DNA of 64,000 nt from Chrysomallon squamiferum (Eukaryota > Mollusca > Gastropoda > Neomphalida > Peltospiridae): the NCBI GenBank assembly GCA_012295275.1, contig CM022671.1, positions 24,900,822 through 24,964,821 on the forward strand, written 5' to 3'. Made by a program: the position numbers and the translations under genes. The notes beneath the pieces are model-generated. The model was not told the DNA's origin and did not search any database. It saw nothing but the letters and a program-made list of their open reading frames with translations. Positions 46,779-58,206 of the stretch are shown here, piece by piece. Every line of letters begins with the position of its first letter. Position 1 is the first letter of the stretch.

Positions 46779-47747
46779 ATGACACCAAACGTGACTAATG
46801 CATCCGAAACAATACCTTTGGGTTTAATAGGAGGAAGTGTCTCGGTCATGATATGGGGAGTGTCGAACAACATCTTTATACTGATGATTCTGGTAAAATC
46901 GAAGATGTTTTTTGGAGTCATAGGCCAGTTCATAGCTAACGAGGTTCTAGCTGATATGGTTTTACATCTGAACACGGCAGCGTTTCTAATCGCTAGTTTC
47001 TACACGTCGAAATTATTGTTTTCTATGGCTTTCGTCGCCGCCCTGGCTTCCATTAAAAGTTTTTCTATGATGGGGTTAAGCATATCTCTCTGTGTTGCTG
47101 TGTGTAATCCTATAAGATACCACATACATATTTCTGTGAGACGAGTGAAGATTTACTTGGCGACGACGTGGCTGTGGGTTCCCGTGGCGTTGTGTTACAT
47201 CTATCTTGAAGGTTCATTTTACAAGGCGAACCAACGTTTGAAAAAACTGTTTCCCAATTACACTCGTGACAACTGGTGGGTTGGTGCATTTAACATGACG
47301 GGCATAGTCGTGATTCCTTTCATTGTAATCACATTCTGTATGACAAAAATAGCCAGACATCAAAGTGCTGCAGTTTTAGCCAACTCTTACCTCAAGAGGA
47401 CAACGGAAAGCAAAATTCGCTTGGCTAAGTTAAACACGATAGTGTTCATTCTGTACGTCTTATCTCACGTTCCGTTTCACATCGTTTTCTCGCTTCACGT
47501 TCTCGAACCAGTTGTCTTTGGAACCATGACTTTCATTTACTTCATCTATCCACTGATGAAACTCTTTGCTTATTTGGCTTTGATGAACATTTTCAGACGC
47601 ACAGCAGCAAAGATTTGTTATGGCGTTTGTACGAATAAAACAAGTGGAGGCAATGTTTCCGACCACACGACAATAACAGCGGAACCGGCTACAAGTCGAG
47701 ATATTCATGAAGATGTTGACCTGTGTGTTGGTAAGACAAGAAATTGA
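46779..47747 (+). CDS. R8, intact 7TM receptor, group C, 322 aa
   Basis: A complete single-exon receptor. An in-frame ATG lies 17 codons upstream (46728), but the start at 46779 is preferred because it aligns with the other copies and begins the conserved double sequon (NVTNAS, residues 4-9). TM1 has WGVSNNIFILMILV, TM2 NEVLADMVLH (Asp59), and TM3 SIKSFSMMGLSISLCVAVC with Leu104 at the DRY arginine position; the TM3 cysteine of its relatives is Ser94. TM4 is WLWVPVALCY. The second loop is LEGSFYKANQ, PNYTRDNWWVG. TM5 has IPFIVITFC, then TTESKIRLAKLNTIVF, SHVPFH in TM6, KLFAYLALMNIFRR at the end of TM7, and a CYGVC cluster in the tail. Frame and motifs are intact, so it is probably functional. 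The ligand is unknown. Confidence 0.93.
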   Translation: MTPNVTNASETIPLGLIGGSVSVMIWGVSNNIFILMILVKSKMFFGVIGQFIANEVLADMVLHLNTAAFLIASFYTSKLLFSMAFVAALASIKSFSMMGLSISLCVAVCNPIRYHIHISVRRVKIYLATTWLWVPVALCYIYLEGSFYKANQRLKKLFPNYTRDNWWVGAFNMTGIVVIPFIVITFCMTKIARHQSAAVLANSYLKRTTESKIRLAKLNTIVFILYVLSHVPFHIVFSLHVLEPVVFGTMTFIYFIYPLMKLFAYLALMNIFRRTAAKICYGVCTNKTSGGNVSDHTTITAEPATSRDIHEDVDLCVGKTRN

Positions 47748-49226
47748 CTGGAAGTCACAGAATACAAAACAGACAAACAGTGGAAGCCACGTCCGTAAAT
47801 AGACTCTTTTTGAAATGAGGCAAAAACATTTATTCGCCCCGCTCCGCTTGGTCATGATCGCGATGATGTCGATAGACTTCAAACGGTAACCGTAGACATA
47901 AACGAATTCATTCAGTGGATATCTTTTCTATCGGAATTGAGATTTATATTTTATATTTTTTAAAACAAAACCTTTTGTAAAAAAACAAAAAATAAAAAAT
48001 AAAAATAAAAAAATAAATAAAAAATAAATAAATAAAATAAAACAATAATAATTAAAATCTTCGATTTCGATATGAGGCTTTTGCATCAATGTAGTTACAG
48101 CCATGGAAGCTGTAATAAAGTATGTGTATTTGTGAGCTGTGAAAAACTGAGTATCAGAATAACACAGACATCTGCTGTTACCAATGATAAAACAACAATA
48201 ACTTTCTGGTGTTTGGCTTTACAAGTTATTCACAAGCAATTCACATCAGAATTGCAAAAATTATTGTTAGTGAAGAATAATAAATGTGTAAGAAAATACT
48301 GCAGTTTGTAAAATTTTAATATATAACAATAAACTTTTTCTTCCTTTATGTAACTTTGATGAAACAAAATTTAATGATAACACGTATTTTGTTTTCAGTT
48401 TTACTTGGTAGTTTTGATATTTGTTAAATTAAATATAAAATAACGTTTGATGATGGTGATGATGATGATATTCATAATAATAATAATGATGATGATGATA
48501 ACGATGATCACGAGTCGTGAAAGTACATCCCATTAATGTATTTTGAAGGAATGTAATTCTGAAAGACATTAAATATTATTTCTTACATTTACTGTTACAG
48601 GTTCATTACTGTTGTTGTTGTTGTGCTGCTACGGTTGTTGTTATTTTAGTTGTTTTGCTCGTCTTAAATATATTAGTCCAATGACTCTGTTTAATATTTT
48701 GTATAATTAGATTAAGTGAAACCACATATTTAATATAATCTGATAGCTAGAATTGCTTTCTACTTTGTAGCAAAATAAAAAATAAAAAAAAATAAAACAT
48801 ATTCAAATATATGTAAGCCGTATAGCGGAAATAGTTATTACAGTTTTGTCAGGAGATAGTCAAAGATCTAAAGATAATTAATAAATGACAAAAACAATTT
48901 TCATGACTGTTTTGACAGTTCGCTTCAGTAGTTTCTTCTTTTTTTTCTTCTTCTTCTTATTATTATTATTACTATTATTATTAGTAGTAGTAGTAGTACC
49001 AGTAGTAATAGTAGTAGAAGTAATAGTACTACTACTAGTAGTAGAAGTAGTAGTAGTAGTAGTAGTAGCAGCAGCAGTAATAGTACTACAACAAGTAGTA
49101 GAACCAATGGTAGCAGTAGAAACAGTAGTAGTAGTAGTAGTAGTAATAGTAGGAGTAGTAGTAGAATTGTTAATTGACGGGATTGTCAGTTCGGCAAAAC
49201 AGTTTCTTCTTCTTCTTCTTCTTCTT

Positions 49227-49257
<31 letters not shown>

Positions 49258-49499
49258 TTATTATTATTATTATATTATTTGGTTTTATGTAACGTATTAC
49301 AAATCTGAACTACACGAATGCTTCAGCAATACATGATTAATGTTTTGTATGCAAGAAGAAACTGGCGAAGTTTGTTTATTTATTATTTTTATTAATTTTC
49401 CTTTAAGGCGTTAATTTTTGAGAACTGCACTAATTAGTAAAAGTCAAAGATAGATTAATGAATTTCAAAAACCAAAAGAAAAGAATTTTTTTTTTTCAA
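47748..49499. other. Gene-free 3' flank of R8 with trinucleotide arrays
   Basis: No gene. It includes an A-rich AAATA stretch (47970-48050), TGA arrays (48450-48510), and a large TTA/TAG compound array (48930-49170) followed by TTC then TTA (49199-49272). The long Leu/Val frames over these arrays are artefacts. Confidence 0.5.
48930..49272. repeat. Compound (TTA)(TAG)(TTC)(TTA) microsatellite
   Basis: Several adjoining trinucleotide arrays. They produce a 135-codon Leu/Val frame on the plus strand with no other complexity. Confidence 0.95.
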
Positions 49500-49790
49500 A
49501 GTACCACTATTTTTCTCATTTAATAATTCTGAATTTAATTTCATGCTGAAACATTGATTTATGTATTATTATTAATAATCATCATTCACGTTATTATTCC
49601 TGGGCTTTTTGTTGTGATATAGGTTTTTCATTTATTCAGATAATGTCCTTTCGATTAGTTTCTTATATAATTTGTGCAAACCTTTACATCGGAATTACAT
49701 ACAACTTTTTATCTGAACGAATTCTAATTTGTGTTTCTTTTTCCTCTGTCGCTATAATCCACAATTCACGCTGATGAAATTAATTTTCTA
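49500..49790 (+). repeat. Group C 3' flank element, copy 2 (after R8)
   Basis: Diverged duplicate of 44150-44420, about 1.8 kb beyond the R8 stop: TTTTTGTTGTGATATAGG, TTTTTCATTTATTCAGAT, TTAGTTTCTTATATAA, CTTTACAT..GAATTACAT and CTATAATCCACAATTCACG match the R7 copy in order. Confidence 0.7.
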
Positions 49791-49906
49791 GGTGTTTCGC
49801 TCAGTAACATTTATAGATCGATCTTCAGCATATACACAAAAACAAACTATCTGCAGATGAATATCTTTAAATATCACTACAGTAATAAGAGATACAGTAA
49901 TAACAA

Positions 49907-49913
49907 TGATAAA

Positions 49914-49984
<71 letters not shown>
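49907..49984. repeat. (AAT)n microsatellite
   Basis: About 25 AAT/ATA units. Poly-Asn and poly-Ile frames are artefacts. Confidence 0.97.
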
Positions 49985-49987
<3 letters not shown>

Positions 49988-51026
49988 AAACAGAAGAAAA
50001 GAGAAAAGAAACATATATGCTATCTTTATTTATTTATTTATTTATTTTAAACATGCTATATACTTGTTATTATAACATGTTAAACACATAAACAAGTACA
50101 ATGAAAAGCATCAGCTGAAAAATCTAACAAACAATAGAAAGATGCATGCGCATTTAACCGGATGTTTATATAAACATTTGAAAGATTCCTTATTAAAATA
50201 TTGTTGTTGTTGAAAGTGAAAAAGATAATATGGATTGATCATAATAGTTTGAATATATTTATTTTGGAAGCTTTTTAACTGGCCATTTGTACTTCTGAAA
50301 AATCGACTGAAACTTTAAATATTATAAAAATAAAGAAATCTGCGGTTGCTTCCAAAACAGTATCAGAATAGTCCTAATCAGCAAAGCCATAATTGTAATG
50401 TACTGTTGATGTAAATTTGATATAAGTCTGGACATAAGAAATAATATATTTGTCATGTTTATCTTTGAATTATGCTTTTTATGCATTTTATGTCTATATA
50501 TTAACTGAAAGAAATTAAGTGCGGTAGTATTAATATAATATGATTTCTGTATTTCATAATTCTTGTATAACCGACCACTACAAATATATTAAGTTAAGAA
50601 ATATTTTTTGATGTTAGGTTGCGTTCTTATTATATGAAATGATTATTATTTTGCAGTTATTTAATTAATTATATATCTTATTTTAACTAAACGACTTTAT
50701 ACGAAACACCTCAAATAATAATAACCGTATAACTTGCCCTTTTTTTTATTCATTTGGAAAGGTTGTGGTCTTTTTGGGGGGGTGATTGGTGGGGCGGGGA
50801 TGGTTCAAGAAAACAGTATATGTGATCTGGTTTCTTCGAGTCAAGAACAAAAAAGAAAAAAGTAAACAGATGATGTTAATCTTTCTACTGCTGAAAAATG
50901 CCAGTAAAAACAAAGTTGACAGTTACGAAAACAGTAACAGTAATAATATTAATAGCAGCTGTAGTAGATTAGTACTAGAAGAGTAAGTAGCTAGTATTAG
51001 CAGCAGCAGTGATGTTCCGTTTGATA

Positions 51027-51195
51027 TAATAATAATAATAATAATGATAATAACAATAATAATAATAATAATAATAATGATGATAACAATAATAGTAATA
51101 ATAATAATAATAATAAAAACAATAATAATAACAACAATAATGATAATAGTAATAATAATAATAACAAAAATAATAATAATAACAACAACTACATT
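51027..51195. repeat. (AAT)n compound microsatellite
   Basis: AAT array with AAC, GAT and AGT variants. Leu- and Ile-rich frames on both strands are artefacts. Confidence 0.95.
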
Positions 51196-52397
51196 AATAA
51201 TAGTAGCAAAGCAAGTGCGTTATCTACAAACACGGATTAATATGAATAAAGAATTAAAATGCTCTTCGGATATTTAAATAGGCCATCAAACAAAAATTAA
51301 ACTATCGTAATTTCTGAAACCAGGCGGAATAGCCACTTGGAAAACATCTCCGTACCACAGTATTTGTCCCAGTTTATTTATGTGTAAAGAGATATAAGCT
51401 AAATACACCCTGTGGAAAACATTGTCAGTTATACTCAGAATCAAATTACATTAATCTCTATGTACTTTTTCTTAAAACAGATAATGACTGAGCTCCAATT
51501 ATCCTCTGTTAAACTGATTATAATATTATGTTCAGAATTTCCTTCTAGAACTTCTCTCCTGCCATTTAATGAAGAGTACATTTTAAAAAAAAATCAGAAC
51601 GGATGCCTAATCCTTCTGTGTCAGAATGTCACTTCTCTTAAGACAAGTTTCCAAAACAGTCACCTTTCTATAGCACTCTAGTCTACTCCCAAAACGTATA
51701 TTCTAATAATAAATAAAATAATTTAGGCTACAAGATGTCCAACATCTGTCAGTACAAAAAGTGCTCAAAGATTGAGTGCTGTTAAAATAAAATTCTTTAT
51801 ACGTATGTATTATATTTGTATATGGTGTGTGTGTGTGTGTGTGTGTGTGTCTTTAAAATATTTGTCATTTGTTATTTGTACCATTAAAACATTAAATTAA
51901 ACTGTATATCGCATGTCATGTACATTTCGAAAAAAATAAAATGTGTGTATGTGTGTCTGAATGTATGTATTCAAATTATTTTGGATATGTATATATGTGT
52001 ATATAATTGTGAAGAAGAATTTTTTTGAGGGGTGCAGAGGGTTAAGTGTGTGTTTTACACCCTCGCAGATGTATTATATCTATATTATCATCAGATGCTG
52101 CACTGTGTAATTTATACTCGTCATTTCATTTTTTCCAGACAGCAGATTAATCCACTGTTATTTTTATTTATTTATTGGCTTTATCAGTTGCTTGCAGGCG
52201 TATTTCTTAATGGAGTCAGTGAACTCGAAGTTCACGAGACAGTGAACATGAGATAATTAAACTGATAACCCTGTCTCAAGCAGAATAACGGATATTGATA
52301 CCCGATATCTGCCTCTTTCTTCATTCGCCATTTTTTTTTAAATACTTGTTTTATTTGTTTTACGCTGCATCCATTACTGTGTATACAACGGTCGTAG

Positions 52398-52575
52398 TAG
52401 TAGTAGTAGCAGCAGTAGTAGTAGTCACAGTAGCTGTTGTCGTTGTAGAAGATGTTGTAGTAGCAATAGTAGTAGTAGTAACAGTAGCGGTAGTAGTAGT
52501 TGTAGAAAATGTAGTAGCAGTAGTAGTAACGGTGATACTAGTCGTATTAACGGTAGACGCAACAGTAATAGTGCT
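52398..52575. repeat. (TAG)n compound microsatellite
   Basis: TAG/CAG/TTG triplets encoding an apparent Val/Ala-rich peptide; artefact. Confidence 0.93.
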
Positions 52576-53576
52576 AGCAATATACTGACTCCTACTTTAT
52601 TACTACAGTATTATAAATTTACATTTAATGTATACAACACAATAAATGGTTTTTCACCTAATCGTCGCATTCGTGAAAACCTAGAGAGAGAAACAAAAAC
52701 AAAAAAAAGAAATTGTGTACGATCAGTCTTCAAATATCTTAATTTGAAAAATCACAGGTTTAATGTTGTGTAAAGCCCTAATCTTTTTACAGTTATCTCT
52801 TTCTAAAGTGTGTTGGTGTTTGTTTTATGGTTCAATAGCAGGACGTCAGCTATAGGCATGAAGAAAAAGTAGACATTCAGTTAATTCGTTAAATGGCAGT
52901 ATTTGTGAACAACATCGCTAATCTCTCCCGGTCGGATTATCGACAGGGTCCGTCTCCGAAATACAAAAACTTCTAGGCTGTCAGACTGCAATCACAATAG
53001 ATTGTGCATTATAATGGCGGCCATCCAGACAAAATTGGCTAACGCGAATCGTTAAAATGGGACATAATATTAAAACTGAATTTTTACATGGCATAAAAAA
53101 TATTTAGCCGTGTATGTATGTATATATATATATATATATGTATCTTCAAGTGAACCAAAATTAATTCTATTACAACATAATAACATTATTAATTTGACAC
53201 GAATTCCAATGCTGTAATCCCAAGGATCAACAAAAAAAACCCACATAAACATGCAATAATTCCGCCATTCTCCTTCCTGCTACTAAATAACTGTGAAAAA
53301 TAGGCGTGATGCAATGACACCATTGTGAACGTACATTTATTTCTCATGTATTTCAGATGCAAATTAATAGCGCAGGAGAGTGACATGAAATATTTATTAA
53401 TGCTATAAAACCGCTTATAAAATTCTGAATAAGACAGAATACACATAAAATAGTCTTAATTATTTGTAAATTAATTCAGAAAAGTATTCTGCATTTTGTG
53501 ATAATTGGGGAAAAGCAAATGTAAAGAAAATAATAATTTATTTCGTCACTATTTATTTTTATTTTTATTTTTATTA

Positions 53577-53669
<93 letters not shown>

Positions 53670-53670
53670 T
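53577..53670. repeat. (TTA)n then (TTTA)n
   Basis: TTA array followed by TTTA array, in the opposite order to the one at 19287-19437. Confidence 0.97.
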
Positions 53671-54479
53671 TACTTCATAAACAAACTATAATCACCAGTT
53701 ACATTTCTCTAAAGTTATTGATTTTAATTTTTACAATCCTTGAGCATATATTATGTTACCTTTATTAACTAATTAATCAATTTCATTATTTCTTTCCTTC
53801 TTTGTTATTTATTTATTTAGTTATTTAGTTACTTTGATCAGTTACGAGGATATAAGTGGTCCAATGATATAATAATTATTATTATTATCATTAAGGGTGT
53901 TTTAAAGTGTTCCTTCCCACAAACAATAAAACGTATATTACATACATGGATAAACAGAAAGCAGACAAAATGTGTTAATCATGTTTCGGTTTTATTTGAA
54001 ATATTAAAAGATCTTTGAAATACAAGTATGTATAAATATTGGAAGTTTGTAAAATCTTTGAAAACTATGGAAATGTGTGAAAAAATAAAAAAAAAATTGA
54101 AAATTTGTAAATATCTGGATATTGAATTAAAAAAAATATATATAAATAAATCAAAAATATAATTTCAGCACGTAAATCTTAATATACTTTTTCGAAAATA
54201 TAAATAAATAAAAAACAACAGAAAAAAAAAAACAACAGAAAATGAAATAATAAATAACACACTTCTGAGCATTTTTATTTTTCTGTTTATTTCTTTCTCT
54301 GTGTCAGTTTTCTCTTCTTTAACTTTTCTCTTTCTTTCCGTGTAAAGTGCAACGTACAGCTTTTTTATTCTTTCATGCAGTGAACTAAGAATATGTTATT
54401 AAAATGAGTTTCTTTCACATGCTGCAATACGGAGTTGATTAGTTTTATCTATATGGATTATGGCTTAGTAATACAAAGG

Positions 54480-54625
54480 AATTCCAAAAAGACAAATTAA
54501 ACATTATTCTTAAATGAAAAGTAAAATGTAAAAAGTATTGGAAGCTTTATGTAAGAAACCATGGAAAGGATTTAATCTGAATAAATGAAAAACCTACATC
54601 ACAACAACAAAAAACCCACACCAAG
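54480..54625 (-). repeat. Group C 3' flank element, copy 3 (3' of R9)
   Basis: On the minus strand it reads TTTTTTGTTGTTGTGATGTAG, GTTTTTCATTTATTCAGAT, TAAATCCTTTCC, GGTTTCTTACATAAAG, matching the elements after R7 and R8. R9 is on the minus strand and ends at 56844, so the element is again 3' of the gene, about 2.2 kb away. Confidence 0.65.
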
Positions 54626-54849
54626 AATGAAAACGTCAATGATTTGTAATAACTAAGCATTAATAAAATGATTCTAAATAATCTTTCAACGTGAAATTAA
54701 ATTCAAAATTATTATAAAGAATACAATACGAAAAACAAACAATAATAAAAAAAAAACATTTTTGACCGTTTTCATTTTCTTTCGTTTTACTTTTATATTT
54801 TAATCTAACTCTGGCTGTCACTGATTTGTATTATAAAAAATAGCAGTAG

Positions 54850-54867
54850 TCTTATTACTACTGCTAT

Positions 54868-54923
<56 letters not shown>

Positions 54924-54990
54924 TTACCATTACTATCACTGTCACTGCTTATAATACTTTTATTTCTACTGTTTTTTCCTCTTTTACTAT

Positions 54991-55023
<33 letters not shown>

Positions 55024-55105
55024 CACTACTATCACTGTCACTGCTTATAATATTGCTTAAAATACTTTTATTTCTACTGTTTTTTCCTCTTTTACTATTA
55101 CTACT
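54850..55105. repeat. (TAC)n arrays with a duplicated unique segment
   Basis: TAC arrays at about 54856-54922 and 54991-55023 are each followed by a segment with TATCACTGTCACTGCTTATAA and ACTTTTATTTCTACTG, so about 100 bases are present twice in tandem. Ser-rich frames are artefacts. Confidence 0.9.
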
Positions 55106-56843
55106 ACTATTAGTTCTTCTACACCTGTTACTACTACTCAAACTATTACAACAGCAATCAAGCTGTTGTCACGGCAAGCCCACATCGAATTTATTATACA
55201 TTTTAATACACTATAGCAACTCATTTCATCTGATCTCTTCACTGACTCTCACAGCCACACATTCAACTCTATAAGACTTATTATTTACCACTCCTTCTAC
55301 AAATCGAACAAACAACAACAACAACAGTAAATCATACATAAATGCAAACATACATTTACATAAATGTATTAATTTCTATCCTGGAGTATTCTGAGACGAG
55401 AAAAGAAATATTAAGCCACATACTGACAATTGCAGTTTTTATATGTGTAACGGTTGCCCTGTCATGTCGCCACACACAGAAGAAACTGACGACGCCTTAA
55501 AACCGTGCCACGCCCTGCAAGGTGTGCCGTCTTTGCCTTAAACCCAGTATTAACATCATTCTGTAGGTAGTAATTCTTTTAGAATATCAAAAATAATGTA
55601 AATGCTAACATTTCTAAAAAATTAGCAGAGATCGTTTATATATTTATTATTTATAAACATTTACGACAAAAGGTGTCTCTTATGCATTAGACTTACTGTT
55701 TTGAATTATTTGAAAATTATTCCAATTCCCTGTCATGTAATTTTGAAAACGTTTTGTTAAAGTTTCAAAACCTCTAAAAATGTTTCCTTAATACGAGTAT
55801 GCTATTTAATTTACACAATTTTAAGAAATATATATAGAATTAAATTTACTGTATAATTTGGTTTGCCTCCGACAAGAGTGGCTCCCCTGCTATATACGCA
55901 CATTTTTCGGAGTCACGATTGTTTTCCAGTGGATATGTCACAGCATTTAAAAAATTATTATTTCACTGCTAAAGTGGACATTCATATCAATTTGGATCTG
56001 TTTTCTCCAAAATAAATAACTATATTATTATTCGGCAGCTTTATTTGGTATTTTTACATGCAATGCACACTGTCGAATCACAAGAGCCCGCAATCAGTAA
56101 ACGCCAAACCATGCGAGATTAACGGATTTGGTACACAATTTTGATAATTCAACCATTCAGCATCATTCCATGCATATTTACGTTTCATAAACAGCGCGTC
56201 TCAGCAGACTTTCGAGGTGGAAAAGATGTCGCGCTTTGTACCAGTCGGTGCTCTATTTCGGTTTCGACAGCAATATTTTGTCAAATATAAATATACCTTA
56301 AGCTTATTGTGATTTTCATGACAAGTCAGTATGTTTTATTTACATCCATCAATGAAGTCGATTTGTTTACAGTTGAGTTTTATGAGAACGTCCTGTGGCT
56401 GTGGCAGTGTCCGTCCACAACGATTTACGTTTGTTGTGGGTGATTGTGTGGTGTGTGTCAATAAATATGTCAATAAATATTGTAAATATGTTAAATGTCT
56501 GTAATTTTTGTCCCTCTGATGAGGGGACACCTGCGATGAAGGGAAACCTTTACATACAATTCAGGTACAACTGAACAATGATAACATTGACTATTTAAAA
56601 TTAATTTTAACTATAGTTTAATGAGGAATACCGTGGTATAAAACATGAATATAAAAATAAATATATAAAAATTAAATGTCAAACCACAAGTCTCTGACTG
56701 TTATTGTTACTTGGATTTGTAGCACTTATTCCCAGAAAAGTCAGAACTTTCAACTTCGACTAACTTTTCTTCTAATCTTTAATTTTGATTATAGTATTAT
56801 GAAAATAATATATATCTTCTTATTTCATATCCACATTATCTCC
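55106..56843. other. Gene-free 3' side of R9
   Basis: No gene supported. The short GC-richer segments at 55480-55550 and 56190-56270 have no recognised identity. Confidence 0.45.
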
Positions 56844-57797
56844 TTATCGTATGATACTGAGTTCTGCACACTGCTGAATGTATGCTGTGTCTGTAAGCGA
56901 CTGTCTTGCTATTCTAGGAATCTCCGACCTATTGTCACTTGTTTTGCTCGTACACATGTAACAACAAATCTTCACTGCAGAGTTTCTGAAATTTGGCATC
57001 AAAGTCAAATACACTACCAGTTTCAGCAACGGGTAGAGAAAATAAATAAAGATCATACATCCAAACATGATGGGATCGACGATATGAAGAGCGAACAGAA
57101 TGTGAAAAGGCACTTGCGATGTTACGATTAAAATAAAAACAATCGTGTTTAAATAAGCCAAGCGAATTTTGCTTTCCGTTGTTGTCTTAAAGTAAGAATT
57201 GGTTAAAACTGCAGCACTTTGATGTCTGGTTATTTTTATCATACATGCAGTTATCACGGTCAAAGGAATAGCAACTACACCTGTCATGTTAAGAGCCCCA
57301 ACCCACCAGTTCGTTGAAGTGTAGTTAGGATCGAGTCTGTTGGAATGTTTGTCTACTTTGTAAAATGTTCCTTCTAAATAAACGTAACACAACACAGTAG
57401 GAACCCACAACCAGATTACTGCCAAATAAATCTTCACTCTCTTCTTTGTAACATGAACGTGATATTTTAACGGGTTACATACAGCGACACAGAGGATGAC
57501 GCTTAACCCCATCAGAGAAAAACATTTAACAGAGGCAAAGGCTGCAACTAAAGCCATTCCAAACATTAGGTTTGGCTCGTAGAAACTGGCTATCAGAAAT
57601 GTGGCAGTGTTTAAGTGTAACATCACATCGGCCAGAAGCTCGTTAGCAATGAAATGTCCTATGACGCCGAAAATCATCCTGGATTTTACAAGAATCATTA
57701 GTATGAAAATGTTGTTGGAAAATCCCCATAATATGACACAGCTGCTTGCGACTGCAGTATGCTTAGAGATGTTATCAGAAATATTTGTTGCATTCAT
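56844..57797 (-). CDS. R9, intact 7TM receptor, group C, 317 aa
   Basis: A complete single-exon receptor on the minus strand. An in-frame ATG exists 29 codons upstream (57884), but the start at 57797 aligns with the other copies and begins the double sequon (NATNIS, residues 2-7). TM1 has WGFSNNIFILMILV, TM2 NELLADVML (Asp57), and TM3 KCFSLMGLSVILCVAVCNPL with Leu102 at the DRY arginine position. TM4 is WLWVPTVLCY. The second loop is LEGTFYKVDK, PNYTSTNWWVG. TM5 has IPLTVITAC, then TTESKIRLAYLNTIVF, SQVPFH in TM6, KLVVYLTLMPNFR at the end of TM7, and a tail with CCYMC. It is head-to-head with R10: their promoter modules point away from each other across about 3.7 kb. Frame and motifs are intact; the ligand is unknown. 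Confidence 0.93.
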   Translation of the reverse strand: MNATNISDNISKHTAVASSCVILWGFSNNIFILMILVKSRMIFGVIGHFIANELLADVMLHLNTATFLIASFYEPNLMFGMALVAAFASVKCFSLMGLSVILCVAVCNPLKYHVHVTKKRVKIYLAVIWLWVPTVLCYVYLEGTFYKVDKHSNRLDPNYTSTNWWVGALNMTGVVAIPLTVITACMIKITRHQSAAVLTNSYFKTTTESKIRLAYLNTIVFILIVTSQVPFHILFALHIVDPIMFGCMIFIYFLYPLLKLVVYLTLMPNFRNSAVKICCYMCTSKTSDNRSEIPRIARQSLTDTAYIQQCAELSIIR

Positions 57798-58130
57798 TGT
57801 CGTGTTAAATCCCTGTTCAAAATTAATATCACTACATTCTGCTTTACACTTGCTGTACTCTTTTACACACACAATATGTTTCATGAAATTAAAATATTTG
57901 AAAACGGAATATATTGTTATCCTTTACAGGAAACACTCCCGCAAACATTCAGATTATACTGTTTCTGCTTTCATATTGTCCATAAGTCACTTCAGCGGTT
58001 TCTATTCTTCCCTGAATAAAGAAGCCATCGTCTTTTATCTTGCGACAGAAATTCCTATATATTATTTCCTAAGTTTATCACACCTTACGCTGAAATAAAT
58101 TATTTTGTTGCATCATCACATCCTCCATCA

Positions 58131-58206
58131 TTTATATTTTAGCTGTCATTCTCTATTGATTGGTTAAAGTATATCAAGGGGCTATTGTCTGAAGGTTTGA
58201 TTGACA
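58131..58206 (-). promoter_or_regulatory. R9 promoter module: TGTCAATCA, CCAAT box, TATAAA
   Basis: On the minus strand: TGTCAATCA at 58206-58198, TTAACCAATCA at 58167-58157 (CCAAT starts 43 bases after the first motif) and TATAAA at 58136-58131, 27 bases after CCAAT. The ATG is about 335 bases further on. The order and TATA spacing equal those of R8. Confidence 0.72.

Larger units (their letters stand above)
49791..54479. other. Long gene-free interval between R8 and R9
   Basis: No receptor copy or other supported gene in 4.7 kb. It holds AAT arrays (49907-49984, 51027-51195), GT (51824-51850), TAG (52398-52575), TTA/TTTA (53577-53670) and A-rich stretches near 54080-54240. Positions 51400-51680 and 52920-53050 are less repetitive and somewhat richer in GC, but I recognise nothing in them. 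Confidence 0.45.

Noticed and set aside
48885-49292. 135-codon Leu/Val-rich open frame
   Set aside because: It runs over TTA, TAG and TTC arrays and has no non-repeat content.
51412-51681. 89-codon plus-strand frame
   Set aside because: Low-specificity composition, no similarity to anything recognised, and no neighbouring gene signals.
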